A stretch of 15,263 bases of DNA from an uncultured Lachnospiraceae bacterium. Its GTDB lineage: Bacteria > Bacillota_A > Clostridia > Lachnospirales > Lachnospiraceae. Shown here in pieces: positions 7,917 through 14,771 of this stretch. A program made the position numbers and the translations under genes. The stretch is from assembly GCA_910587905.1 (NCBI GenBank), contig CAJUOF010000316.1:1-15263 (forward strand). Direction: 5' to 3'. Each line of letters opens with the position of its first letter. The stretch's first letter is position 1. Under the pieces are notes generated by a model. That model was not told the origin of the DNA. It did no database searches and saw nothing but the letters and a program-made list of their open reading frames with translations.

Positions 7917-8006
7917 CAGGCGGTTGCGAAACAGGGGACTGCAGGGAATATTCTGACAATAATTGTCGGAATATTCGTCAGGCTTTCCGGTTTCGCAACT
8001 GCCTGT
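7916..8006. repeat. 91-bp nested palindromic element
   Basis: Outer arms ACAGGCGGTTGCGAAAC (7916-7932) and GTTTCGCAACTGCCTGT (7990-8006) are complementary over 17 bp with one G-T wobble. Nested inside, GAATATTCTGACAAT (7946-7960) and ATTGTCGGAATATTC (7962-7976) are complementary over 15 bp with one wobble and a one-base centre. GGGGA/TTTCC next to the outer arms extends the pairing through G-T wobbles. The left arm begins on the last base of the kinase stop codon, and the right arm ends 31 bases before the isomerase ATG. There is no terminal T-run. Both repeat arms of each pair differ only by G-U-compatible changes, which suggests either an RNA hairpin under selection or a MITE/REP-like insertion. 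Confidence 0.85.
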
Positions 8007-8037
8007 ATCCGGGGGAATATGGGAAGGAGAAGAGAAT

Positions 8038-9276
8038 ATGAATGCAAAGAAATACGAGATCGGCACGGCGGAAAACCGGGCGTTTTTGAAGGAAATCTGC
8101 ATGAGGCTTCTGGAGTTTGGGCGGAGGTTTCCCGCGCCGGGGGGAAGTGCTTACTATCTGAACGAGGACGGGACGCCCTGGAAGGAGAAAAACCGGGAGG
8201 TCTATGAGACTTGCCGGATGGCCCATGTCTATGCCATCGGAGAGTTCCTTGGATTTAAGGGCGGAAAGGAACTGGTGGAAGCCGCCATCCGGGCTCTTCG
8301 TGGGGAGATGAAGGATAAAGAAAACGGGGGCTGGTATGCAGGTCTTGACGCAGAGGATATTCCCCTTTCCGGAAAGCTCTGCTATGCCCATGCGTTTGTG
8401 ATCCTGGGGGCTTCCTCGGCTGTGCTGGCCGGCGTGGACGGGGCAAAGGAGCTTCTGGGGGAGGCCATCGAGGTCTATGACCGCTATTTCTGGAATGAGG
8501 CGGAAGGCCTCTCCTGTGACACCTGGAACACGGAGTTTACGGTCCGGGACGATTACCGGGGCTTAAATGCCAACATGCACACGGTGGAGGCGTTCCTGGC
8601 GGCGGCGGATGTTTTGGAGGACGAGACCTACCGGGTCCGGGCCGGACGGATCATAAAGAGCGTGGTTTCCTGGGCGGAGAAGAACTGCTGGCGAATTCCG
8701 GAGCATTACACGAAGGAGTGGGTTCCGGACCTTGACTGCAACAGGGAGCGGCCGGACGATCCCTTTAAGCCCTACGGGGCGACGCCGGGGCACGGGCTGG
8801 AGTGGTCCAGGCTGATCACTCAGTGGGCCCTTTCCGCCCATGAGGAGAAAGAGGCGGCGGCACCTTACATTGAGGCGGCGAAGAATTTGTACCACAGGGC
8901 CATCGCGGACGGCTGGAATGCGGACGGAGCGCCGGGGGTCGTTTACACCACGGACTGGGACGGAAAGCCGGTGGTCCATGACCGGATGCACTGGACCCTG
9001 GCCGAGGCCATCAATACGGCCGCAGTCCTGTACCGGGTGACAGGAGATGAGCGGTATGGGGCAGATTACGCGGAGTTTATGAAGTACCTGGACGAGACTG
9101 TGCTGGACCATGAGAACGGCTCCTGGTTCCACCAGCTTGACCGGGAAAATCATGTGGCCGGAACCGTGTGGCCCGGCAAACCGGATCTCTACCATGCGCT
9201 GCAGGCGTGCCTGATCCCCTATTATGCGCCGGAGTTTTCCATCGCCCTGGCCGTGAAGAGGAAGCAGGAAAGATAA
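8038..9276 (+). CDS. AGE-family aldose-ketose isomerase, YihS-like
   Basis: ATG 8038 is preceded by AAGGAG with eight bases of spacing after GGAG. The 412-aa length equals that of YihS (about 413 aa). The N-acylglucosamine 2-epimerase (AGE) fold is recognisable as an alpha/alpha barrel with ENGGWYAGL, ILGASSAVLAG, RGLNANMHTVEAF, YGATPGHGLEWSRL, VVYTTDWDGKPVV, ENGSWFHQLDREN and DLYHALQACLIPYY. Residues equivalent to the YihS active site (R55, H176, H248, H383, from memory of that family) are present as R60 (TCRMAHVY), H181, H252 and H386. YihS interconverts sulfoquinovose and sulfofructose and also acts on mannose/fructose/lyxose. No other sulfoglycolysis gene is visible, so mannose-type isomerisation is equally possible. 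It is downstream of the membrane kinase across the 91-bp palindrome. A weak hairpin (GATAT...ATATC, 9316-9331) with TTTT follows. Confidence 0.88.
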   Translation: MNAKKYEIGTAENRAFLKEICMRLLEFGRRFPAPGGSAYYLNEDGTPWKEKNREVYETCRMAHVYAIGEFLGFKGGKELVEAAIRALRGEMKDKENGGWYAGLDAEDIPLSGKLCYAHAFVILGASSAVLAGVDGAKELLGEAIEVYDRYFWNEAEGLSCDTWNTEFTVRDDYRGLNANMHTVEAFLAAADVLEDETYRVRAGRIIKSVVSWAEKNCWRIPEHYTKEWVPDLDCNRERPDDPFKPYGATPGHGLEWSRLITQWALSAHEEKEAAAPYIEAAKNLYHRAIADGWNADGAPGVVYTTDWDGKPVVHDRMHWTLAEAINTAAVLYRVTGDERYGADYAEFMKYLDETVLDHENGSWFHQLDRENHVAGTVWPGKPDLYHALQACLIPYYAPEFSIALAVKRKQER

Positions 9277-9385
9277 GGCATCATGACGATGCGACGGGTG
9301 AAAGGGAAGGGGGATGATATGGGAGGATATCTTTTGTGAAGAATGATCGAAAAGTGGAATCTTTCCATCATTGCATCATTGGTTT

Positions 9386-10144
9386 TCAGAGTGCTTTCAA
9401 GGCGACGATCTCTTCTGGGGTCAGAGCCCGAAACTCTCCGGGAGCCAGGGCCTCGTCCAGAACAAGATTCCCCATGGAAATCCGCCTCAGATAAAGCACC
9501 GGATGGCCGATGGCCTGGAACATCCGTTTCACCTGGTGGAATTTTCCCTCATGGATGGTCAGCTCCACAAGACTGGTTTCCTGTCCGCTGCCTGCTTTTT
9601 GAGAGGCTGGAGTGGAGTCCGATTGCAGAGCGAGAAGCCTTGCTTTCGCCGGGAGGGTGGGGGATTTTTCGCCGATGTCGAGGCCGTTTTCCAGGGAGGA
9701 CAGGTCGCTCTCGGTCACGATCCCGGCGGCCCTTACCAGATAGGTTTTATCCACGTGATACCTGGGGGAGAGGAGCCGGTGGGCCAGGGGGCCGTCGTTG
9801 GTGACGAGGAGCAGTCCCTCCGTGTCTTTGTCCAGCCTTCCCACGGGGAACAGTTCCCGTCCCGGGGCATCCTTTAAGAGGGAGAGCACCGTAGGGGCCG
9901 TATTGTCCTCGGTGGCGGACACGTACCCGGCGGGCTTGTTTAACAGATAATAATAAAATTCCTGGCGGGAGAGGGACGTCCCCCCACAGAGAATAAAATC
10001 ATTTTCAGGATCCACTTTCTGCTCCGGTTTTTTGGCGGCCTCCCCGTTGACGGTGACGAGGCCCTTTTTTAATAGAAGCTTCACCTGGCTTCTGGTGCCG
10101 AGACCGGCGTCGGCCAGGAATTTGTCCAGACGTAAAAGACTCAA
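9386..10144 (-). CDS. RsuA/RluB-family rRNA pseudouridine synthase
   Basis: The product has an N-terminal S4 RNA-binding domain (RLDKFLADAGLGTRSQVKLL...GLVTVNG, about residues 5-55) followed by the PseudoU_synth_2 fold with the catalytic signature GRLDKDTEGLLLVTND (catalytic Asp D105). The late motifs EGKFHQVKRMF and LRRISMGNL are typical of RsuA/RluB. It isomerises a specific uridine in 16S or 23S rRNA; I cannot tell which. The start is read as TTG at 10142-10144 (L/M-SLLRLDKF) because AGAAAGGAG lies six bases upstream. An in-frame ATG at 10163-10165 (MIRKEYPL...) would start before that ribosome binding site. The length of 252 aa fits the family. The gene follows the MFS transporter (stop 10170) within 25 bases, so the two are probably co-transcribed, although a functional link is not obvious. 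Confidence 0.93.
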   Translation of the reverse strand: MSLLRLDKFLADAGLGTRSQVKLLLKKGLVTVNGEAAKKPEQKVDPENDFILCGGTSLSRQEFYYYLLNKPAGYVSATEDNTAPTVLSLLKDAPGRELFPVGRLDKDTEGLLLVTNDGPLAHRLLSPRYHVDKTYLVRAAGIVTESDLSSLENGLDIGEKSPTLPAKARLLALQSDSTPASQKAGSGQETSLVELTIHEGKFHQVKRMFQAIGHPVLYLRRISMGNLVLDEALAPGEFRALTPEEIVALKAL

Positions 10145-10169
10145 GGGGTACTCCTTTCTGATCATGCCT

Positions 10170-11396
10170 TTATGCCGGCATGGTGACGTCGATTTTTCGG
10201 ATGAAGAGGGCCAGCAGGAAGGCGGCGGCGGCAAAGGCGAAGCAGAGCCAAAATACGGTTCGGCTGCCGGACATTTCGTAGACGCCTCCGAAGAGGAGGC
10301 TGAACAGGGCCCGCCCGCCCATGAACACGGCGTTATAGATGGAGGCGGCGGAGCCGATGGAGGTTTCGGGGACCACCTGGCGGATGTACTGGACGTTTAG
10401 GCCGGTGGTGCAGGCCGTCGTCAGGAAGGTCAGGCAGGAGGCTGCGAAAAACAGCGGGACGTTCAGAACCACGGCGAACAGGAGCATCCGCAGGCTCATG
10501 GCGGCCGCCGAGACGAGGAAGAGGCGGCGGAAGCCCAGCTTTGGCAGCAGGTACTTGTTTAGTAATAGAAGAAACAGGATCTCCGGCGCGGAGCCGATGA
10601 TGGAATAGACACTGACCAGGTATTCGGCGGCCCCCAGGGAGGACACCATGTGAAGGGACACGTAGGCGGTCACCACCTCGGCCAGGGCTCCGGTCATCAG
10701 GGCAAAGAGGATGATGAACAGAAAGCGTCCGTTTTTTAACAAGGAAGCGATGTCTCCGGAATGCGTCCTTTTTTTATCTTGTTCAGAGACGGTTCCTGCT
10801 TTGGGGGCAGGTTCCGTTCCTGCCTTGGATGTCCGGTTTTGCCTGGGCAGAAAGAAACTATTGACCAGAGAGCAGGCCATTGCCGCCATGAAGAACCGGA
10901 AAAACACATGGTCCAGGCCGAAGTGACGGATCAGAAAAGCACAGAGGGCGCTCCCGGTGATCCAGCCGATGCAGCCGAAGCAGCGGATGCTGCCGTAGGG
11001 ACTGCCGGAATCGGTGCAGTAGCAGATGGCCTGGGTATCTGCCATGGCCAGGATGGAGCAGCGGTTCAGTTCGAAGCCGATTCCCATGACGATCAGGAGG
11101 ATGAAGCCCGTCTGCATGGAGAGCAGGAAAGAAAACAGGATGGTGCCCGCCGTGCAGACCATGAGGATCTGTTGGTATTTGCCGGTCCTGTCCCCGATGG
11201 CGCCGTAGAGGGGCATGATGATCAGGCCGGCCACCATGGAGACGGAGAGGAAACAGCCGATCTGGAAGCCGCTCAGGTGCAGGTATTGCTCCAGATAGAC
11301 GCTGACGTAGGAGTCGTAGCAGCAGAGGGCGGCGAGGGTCAGCAGGTAGTAGAGGCGGAAGCGGTTGGAGTAGGTGCGGGGCCTGTTCTGGTTCAT
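10170..11396 (-). CDS. MFS_1_like family transporter (12 predicted membrane segments)
   Basis: ATG 11394-11396 (MNQNRPRTYSNRFRLYYLL) has AGAGGA eight or so bases upstream. The 408-aa product is hydrophobic throughout, with about 12 predicted membrane helices and a hydrophilic central loop (about residues 190-225, RQNRTSKAGTEPAPKAG...) between the two halves. Motifs include LYGAIGDRTGKYQQIL after TM2 (MFS motif A-like) and YGSIRCFGCIGWITGS, which matches the Y-G-x-I-R-x-x-G-x-x-G signature of MFS_1_like/LacY- and nucleoside-symporter-type proteins. It should be a proton-coupled importer of a small organic solute such as a sugar, nucleoside or aromatic compound. It is transcribed divergently from the PucR-type regulator at 11690, with shared operator-like repeats between them, so its substrate is probably that regulator's inducer. 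The rRNA pseudouridine synthase follows immediately. Confidence 0.9.
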   Translation of the reverse strand: MNQNRPRTYSNRFRLYYLLTLAALCCYDSYVSVYLEQYLHLSGFQIGCFLSVSMVAGLIIMPLYGAIGDRTGKYQQILMVCTAGTILFSFLLSMQTGFILLIVMGIGFELNRCSILAMADTQAICYCTDSGSPYGSIRCFGCIGWITGSALCAFLIRHFGLDHVFFRFFMAAMACSLVNSFFLPRQNRTSKAGTEPAPKAGTVSEQDKKRTHSGDIASLLKNGRFLFIILFALMTGALAEVVTAYVSLHMVSSLGAAEYLVSVYSIIGSAPEILFLLLLNKYLLPKLGFRRLFLVSAAAMSLRMLLFAVVLNVPLFFAASCLTFLTTACTTGLNVQYIRQVVPETSIGSAASIYNAVFMGGRALFSLLFGGVYEMSGSRTVFWLCFAFAAAAFLLALFIRKIDVTMPA

Positions 11397-11408
11397 TTGT
11401 GGTTCCTC

Positions 11409-11430
11409 TTTCCTATTAATTGTATCATTT
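11409..11430 (-). promoter_or_regulatory. Operator-like 22-bp site, copy 1 (transporter side)
   Basis: On the minus strand this reads AAATGATACAATTAATAG followed by GAAA. It is identical over all 22 bases to the plus-strand site at 11613-11634. It lies 13 bases ahead of the transporter start. A candidate promoter on the minus strand, TTGTAT (complement of 11466-11471), 17 bases, TAAAAT (complement of 11443-11448, with an extended TGA), would place this site just downstream of the transcription start. Confidence 0.6.
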
Positions 11431-11612
11431 GGAATCGAATTGATTTTATCATGGATGTGGAAAAGATACAAGTAAACCTCCACGTGATCTCATTTTGCGC
11501 AGTTCAGCGCCGGAGTGGGGAAGTCTCAAAAAAATATAGAAAATAACCCGCAATTTCGCCTAATAATTCCGCTGAAAAACCGTACAATTTGTATCTATTC
11601 AACAAAACAAGG

Positions 11613-11634
11613 AAATGATACAATTAATAGGAAA
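11613..11634 (+). promoter_or_regulatory. Operator-like 22-bp site, copy 2 (regulator side)
   Basis: This is the exact inverted copy of the 11409-11430 site. A perfect TATAAT at 11650-11655 follows with no good -35 box, so the repeat occupies the -35 position of the presumed regulator promoter. A further TTGTATC at 11589-11595 and GATACAA at 11465-11471 echo the heptamer inside the 22-mer. Autoregulation by the PucR-type protein is the simplest reading. Confidence 0.6.
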
Positions 11635-11689
11635 ACACGGGGAAGAAATTATAATAATCTGACGGTTTGGGCCAAGGAGTTGATGCAGG

Positions 11690-13300
11690 GTGAAACTAAA
11701 CAGCAGTATCTTAAAGGACTTTTTGGAGGAAAGCTATCCGGTGAAACAATACGGGAGGGGGATTGACCGGCTGACTTTGGAACGGCCGGTGTTTTATACA
11801 GGGGAAAGCAATGTGCTGCAGGACAACCGGGTGTATCTGTCCGTGGCGGACCAGCTCCCCAGAAATCCGGTGTTTGCCGGCAATGTCGTCTTGATCTGTA
11901 TGGGGACGCCCTCCTCGGCATACTTGTCCGGTTCCTGTGTCTGTCTGACCGTGTTGGAGGAGGCAAATCTTTTTCAGATTTTTAATGCGGTTCAGGATAT
12001 CTATGACAAATTTGACCGGTGGGAGGAGGGACTGCGGGAGATTCTGGAGACCACCTCCGACATTCAGGCGATGGTGGATCTCTCGGAGCCGATTCTCGGC
12101 AATCCCATTGTGGTGATTGACACGGATTATGTGATCCAGGGCCATTCCAGGATCATTGACGAGAGGGAGGAGTTTGCGGATTTCAGGCCGGACGCCAACA
12201 GCTTTATGCGGCAAAAGCTGATTGTCCAGAATATCTGGGGGACGGATACGGACATGTCCATGACAAAACCGTTTCTGGTGGAATACAATCACGCATTTCA
12301 CTTCAGCAAAAATCTCTTTGACGACGGAACCTACGTGGGGAATATTTCTGTCAATTTCTTTGTGAGGCCCTTTCGGACCAGTGACAATATCATTGCGCAG
12401 TATTTATCAGCGCAGGTGGAGAAGGCGCTGGCCCAGACCAACACCCTTTCCCATGGAGGAAAGGAAGTGACGAGGAACATTTTTTTGGCTCTTTTAAAGG
12501 GGTATCCCATGTCCGGACAGGCCAGACAGCACGTGGAAAGCACCATGCGGCACAAGGCGTTCCGCTGTATCCGGGCGATTCCCAGGGAACAGTCAAAAAA
12601 GAAGCTTCCGGTCTCTTATTTCTGCCGGCTGATCGAGAAACGCTTTCCCAAGAGTACGGCTTTTGAATATGAAAATTCGATTCTCATCATGAGTGAACTG
12701 CCGGAGAATTGTCTGACGGGAGGGACAGGGGAAGAGAACCATAAGATGAACGAGGTGCTTTCTTCCATGGCCATGATTGCGGGCATCAGCGTGCCGTTTT
12801 CCGGTAAAGAATTGTCCAAGCTCAGGTATTATTACCTGCAGACGGGGGTGGCGATCGGAATCGGCATGGAGGTGGATGCGGAGGAAAACATTTTCTATTT
12901 TGAAAAGTATATTCTCACTCATATGCTCTACGGCTGTATCAGTGAATTGCCGAAGGAGCTGCTGTTTCCCATGGGCTTTAAGAGGCTGCTCGCCTATGAC
13001 GCCGCGACCCAGACGGATTACATGGAGACGCTGCGGGTTTATCTGGACACCAATATGAATGTGGCAAAATCTGCGGAACGGCTGTACATTCACCGCAGTA
13101 CCTTTCTGGAACGGGTCCGCAAAATTGAAAAATTTCTGGGGGTGTCGCTGAAGGACCCGGAGGAACGCCTGTTGATCAATATGCTGCTGAGGATTTTGGA
13201 GATTGGAAAGCGGGGGCAGCCGGAGGGGAATTGGCCGAGGGCCCCTGAAAATATGGAATTTGCGGAACGGAATTATAAAGAATTGGAAGGGCTGCTTTGA
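11690..13300 (+). CDS. PucR/CdaR-type transcriptional regulator
   Basis: The gene starts at GTG 11690 with AAGGAG ten bases upstream; the nearby ATG at 11683 is out of frame. The 536-aa product ends in the PucR-type C-terminal HTH (about residues 440-505): TLRVYLDTNMNVAKSAERLY, then IHRSTFLERVRKIEKFLG and EERLLINMLLRIL, with the helix pair AKSAERLYIHRSTF. The N-terminal ~120 residues resemble the ligand/effector region common in this group. The middle (about 130-400) has no clear domain. Such proteins usually activate uptake and catabolism genes in response to a small molecule such as a purine, sugar acid or aromatic. It lies between the divergent transporter and the downstream V4R-like/GcvT-like pair, so both are likely targets. 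A terminator follows the stop at once, separating it from the downstream operon. Confidence 0.85.
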   Translation: MKLNSSILKDFLEESYPVKQYGRGIDRLTLERPVFYTGESNVLQDNRVYLSVADQLPRNPVFAGNVVLICMGTPSSAYLSGSCVCLTVLEEANLFQIFNAVQDIYDKFDRWEEGLREILETTSDIQAMVDLSEPILGNPIVVIDTDYVIQGHSRIIDEREEFADFRPDANSFMRQKLIVQNIWGTDTDMSMTKPFLVEYNHAFHFSKNLFDDGTYVGNISVNFFVRPFRTSDNIIAQYLSAQVEKALAQTNTLSHGGKEVTRNIFLALLKGYPMSGQARQHVESTMRHKAFRCIRAIPREQSKKKLPVSYFCRLIEKRFPKSTAFEYENSILIMSELPENCLTGGTGEENHKMNEVLSSMAMIAGISVPFSGKELSKLRYYYLQTGVAIGIGMEVDAEENIFYFEKYILTHMLYGCISELPKELLFPMGFKRLLAYDAATQTDYMETLRVYLDTNMNVAKSAERLYIHRSTFLERVRKIEKFLGVSLKDPEERLLINMLLRILEIGKRGQPEGNWPRAPENMEFAERNYKELEGLL

Positions 13301-13304
13301 CCGT

Positions 13305-13338
13305 AAAAAATCCTGTACTGGAAAGTGCAGGGTTTTTT
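13305..13338 (+). terminator. Rho-independent terminator after the PucR-type regulator
   Basis: CCTGTACT (13312-13319) pairs with AGTGCAGG (13324-13331), with one G-T wobble and a GGAA loop. A-run and T-run flanks (AAAAA before, TTTTTTT after) make it usable in both directions. It starts about five bases after the regulator's stop codon. Confidence 0.9.
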
Positions 13339-13404
13339 TGTATGGAAAACCCATTAGAATGACGGATTTACGATCATGGGGTGGACTGATAGTATTTAAA
13401 CAAA

Positions 13405-13445
13405 TTAGACAAAATCTATTTGGACTACAACTGGAAAATGTCTAA
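13405..13445. promoter_or_regulatory. TTAGACA...TGTCTAA dyad ahead of the V4R-like/GcvT-like operon
   Basis: TTAGACA (13405-13411) and TGTCTAA (13439-13445) are exact reverse complements whose centres are 34 bp apart, about three helical turns. The right half overlaps a TAAAAT box (13443-13448). That box is 17 bases from TTGGAC (13420-13425), a weak -35 candidate. The ribosome binding site of the next gene is at 13456-13461. It could be an activator or repressor site, but the weak -35 keeps this tentative. Confidence 0.4.
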
Positions 13446-13468
13446 AATAAACAAAAAGGAGAAGCGTT

Positions 13469-14737
13469 ATGAGCAAGAACATTGATGATCGGATTCCCAG
13501 CAAGGTGGGAAAGGGCGCACTGCCGGATTATCCGGCGCTCCAGACGCCGTGGAACAAGCTGATTTCTTTTCGGGATGCGTACCATTATGCATGCCGCCAT
13601 CACGGGGTGGTCGGGGCGGTATTCCAGGAGGTGCTGCGGATTTTGGTTCCGGACTACGACGAGCGCTGCACGCTGATGTGCAAGACGGACGTGGGGGTGA
13701 AAAATTACGTATTCAGCAAGATGGAGGCGGCGCCGGGGGTTCTCTACCGGGACGTGCATCTGGCAAACCATTTCATGCATCCTTTTTTCACGGGCACGGA
13801 AAACAACGGGGGATTCCGGGCGGGGGTCTTTGGCGACAATGGCGACGAGCGGCTTTTGATGCAGGGGCGGGTCAATGATTTTGGCACCTACCGGGTGGAG
13901 AAGGAACTGGACGCCTGTCCCTGGGATGTCATGGGCTCGGAGATCTGCCGGGTTTCGACGGCCTCCCTGGAGGAGATCGGGCGCTGCTGCGGCGACAACT
14001 GCGAGTACAACATGGTGGAGGCCAAGGGCTGCGGCGACCTTCACTGCCGGGTGGTCTGTGAGAACCGCACCAAATATCCGATGCCGGAGCGTGAGAAGGT
14101 CTGGGAAAACTTCGGGCCCATCGCCACGGAGGACCAGATCAAATTCACGCCCAGGGAAGAAATGTATGACGAGCCCCAGCATATGAGGGGGGAGTACGAT
14201 TATACCTACCGCAGCGGGACCTGCATGGAGAAGACCTCCGCCGAGTATTACAAGGACGGCGCCGTGACCTACGCCCTCGGCAGCGATTACGTGGTGAATC
14301 CCTTAAATGCGCTGATCAAGGCCGGGAAGTTCACAAAGGAATTTGTTCAGAACGTCATCGTCTGCTGCTTCGAGGGGGCGGGAAAAGCGATGTTTGCGGA
14401 GTCCTTTGCGATCGACGGACTCCATGACTGGCTGGGAGTCCCCCGGGGGATGAATGACGGGAGAGTTCTCGGAGGATATATGGAAGTGATGATGCAGAGT
14501 TTCCTCTGTCCTTATGAGATTCAGGCGTTTAACGAGAGGGAAGTGGTTTATGACATCAACCGCAAGGCTTTCACCCGGGGCGTGGATTTCATGGATGACG
14601 CCTACAAGGCCCTCTGGTTCGGCATGGTGAAAACCCTGGTCAGCACAGAATGGGCCCTGTGGGAGGAAACGGAAGGCGTGCCGGAAGACGTGATGCGGAT
14701 CAAGATTGCGAAAAAGATTGACAAATTCAGCCGTTGA
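13469..14737 (+). CDS. Cys-rich protein with a V4R-like segment, possible partner of a GcvT-like methyltransferase
   Basis: ATG 13469 follows AAGGAG with seven bases of spacing. The 422-aa soluble product has no signal peptide or membrane segment. The stretch at residues 173-197 has the pattern CC-x3-C-x9-C-x4-C-x3-C (C173, C174, C178, C188, C193, C197) and contains KGCGDLHCRVVCENR. This resembles the G-x-G-D-P-x-C segment of V4R (4-vinyl-reductase-like) domains, which are thought to bind small hydrophobic molecules and often a metal. The rest, including AYHYACRHHGVVGAVFQEVL and the C-terminal half (FEGAGKAMFAESFAIDGLHD and onward), I do not recognise. The GcvT-like gene starts 34 bases downstream, so the two are very likely one operon and one pathway. 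Function is inferred from this context only. Confidence 0.6.
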   Translation: MSKNIDDRIPSKVGKGALPDYPALQTPWNKLISFRDAYHYACRHHGVVGAVFQEVLRILVPDYDERCTLMCKTDVGVKNYVFSKMEAAPGVLYRDVHLANHFMHPFFTGTENNGGFRAGVFGDNGDERLLMQGRVNDFGTYRVEKELDACPWDVMGSEICRVSTASLEEIGRCCGDNCEYNMVEAKGCGDLHCRVVCENRTKYPMPEREKVWENFGPIATEDQIKFTPREEMYDEPQHMRGEYDYTYRSGTCMEKTSAEYYKDGAVTYALGSDYVVNPLNALIKAGKFTKEFVQNVIVCCFEGAGKAMFAESFAIDGLHDWLGVPRGMNDGRVLGGYMEVMMQSFLCPYEIQAFNEREVVYDINRKAFTRGVDFMDDAYKALWFGMVKTLVSTEWALWEETEGVPEDVMRIKIAKKIDKFSR

Positions 14738-14771
14738 CCTGGCTGGGAAGAAAGGGAAAGGGGCAGAAACC

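Noticed and set aside
10761..11546. Plus-strand ORF of 261 codons across the transporter and intergenic region
   Set aside because: It lies opposite the MFS transporter, is dominated by Ala/Gly/Asp/Glu as typical for an antisense frame of a membrane protein, and has no motif.
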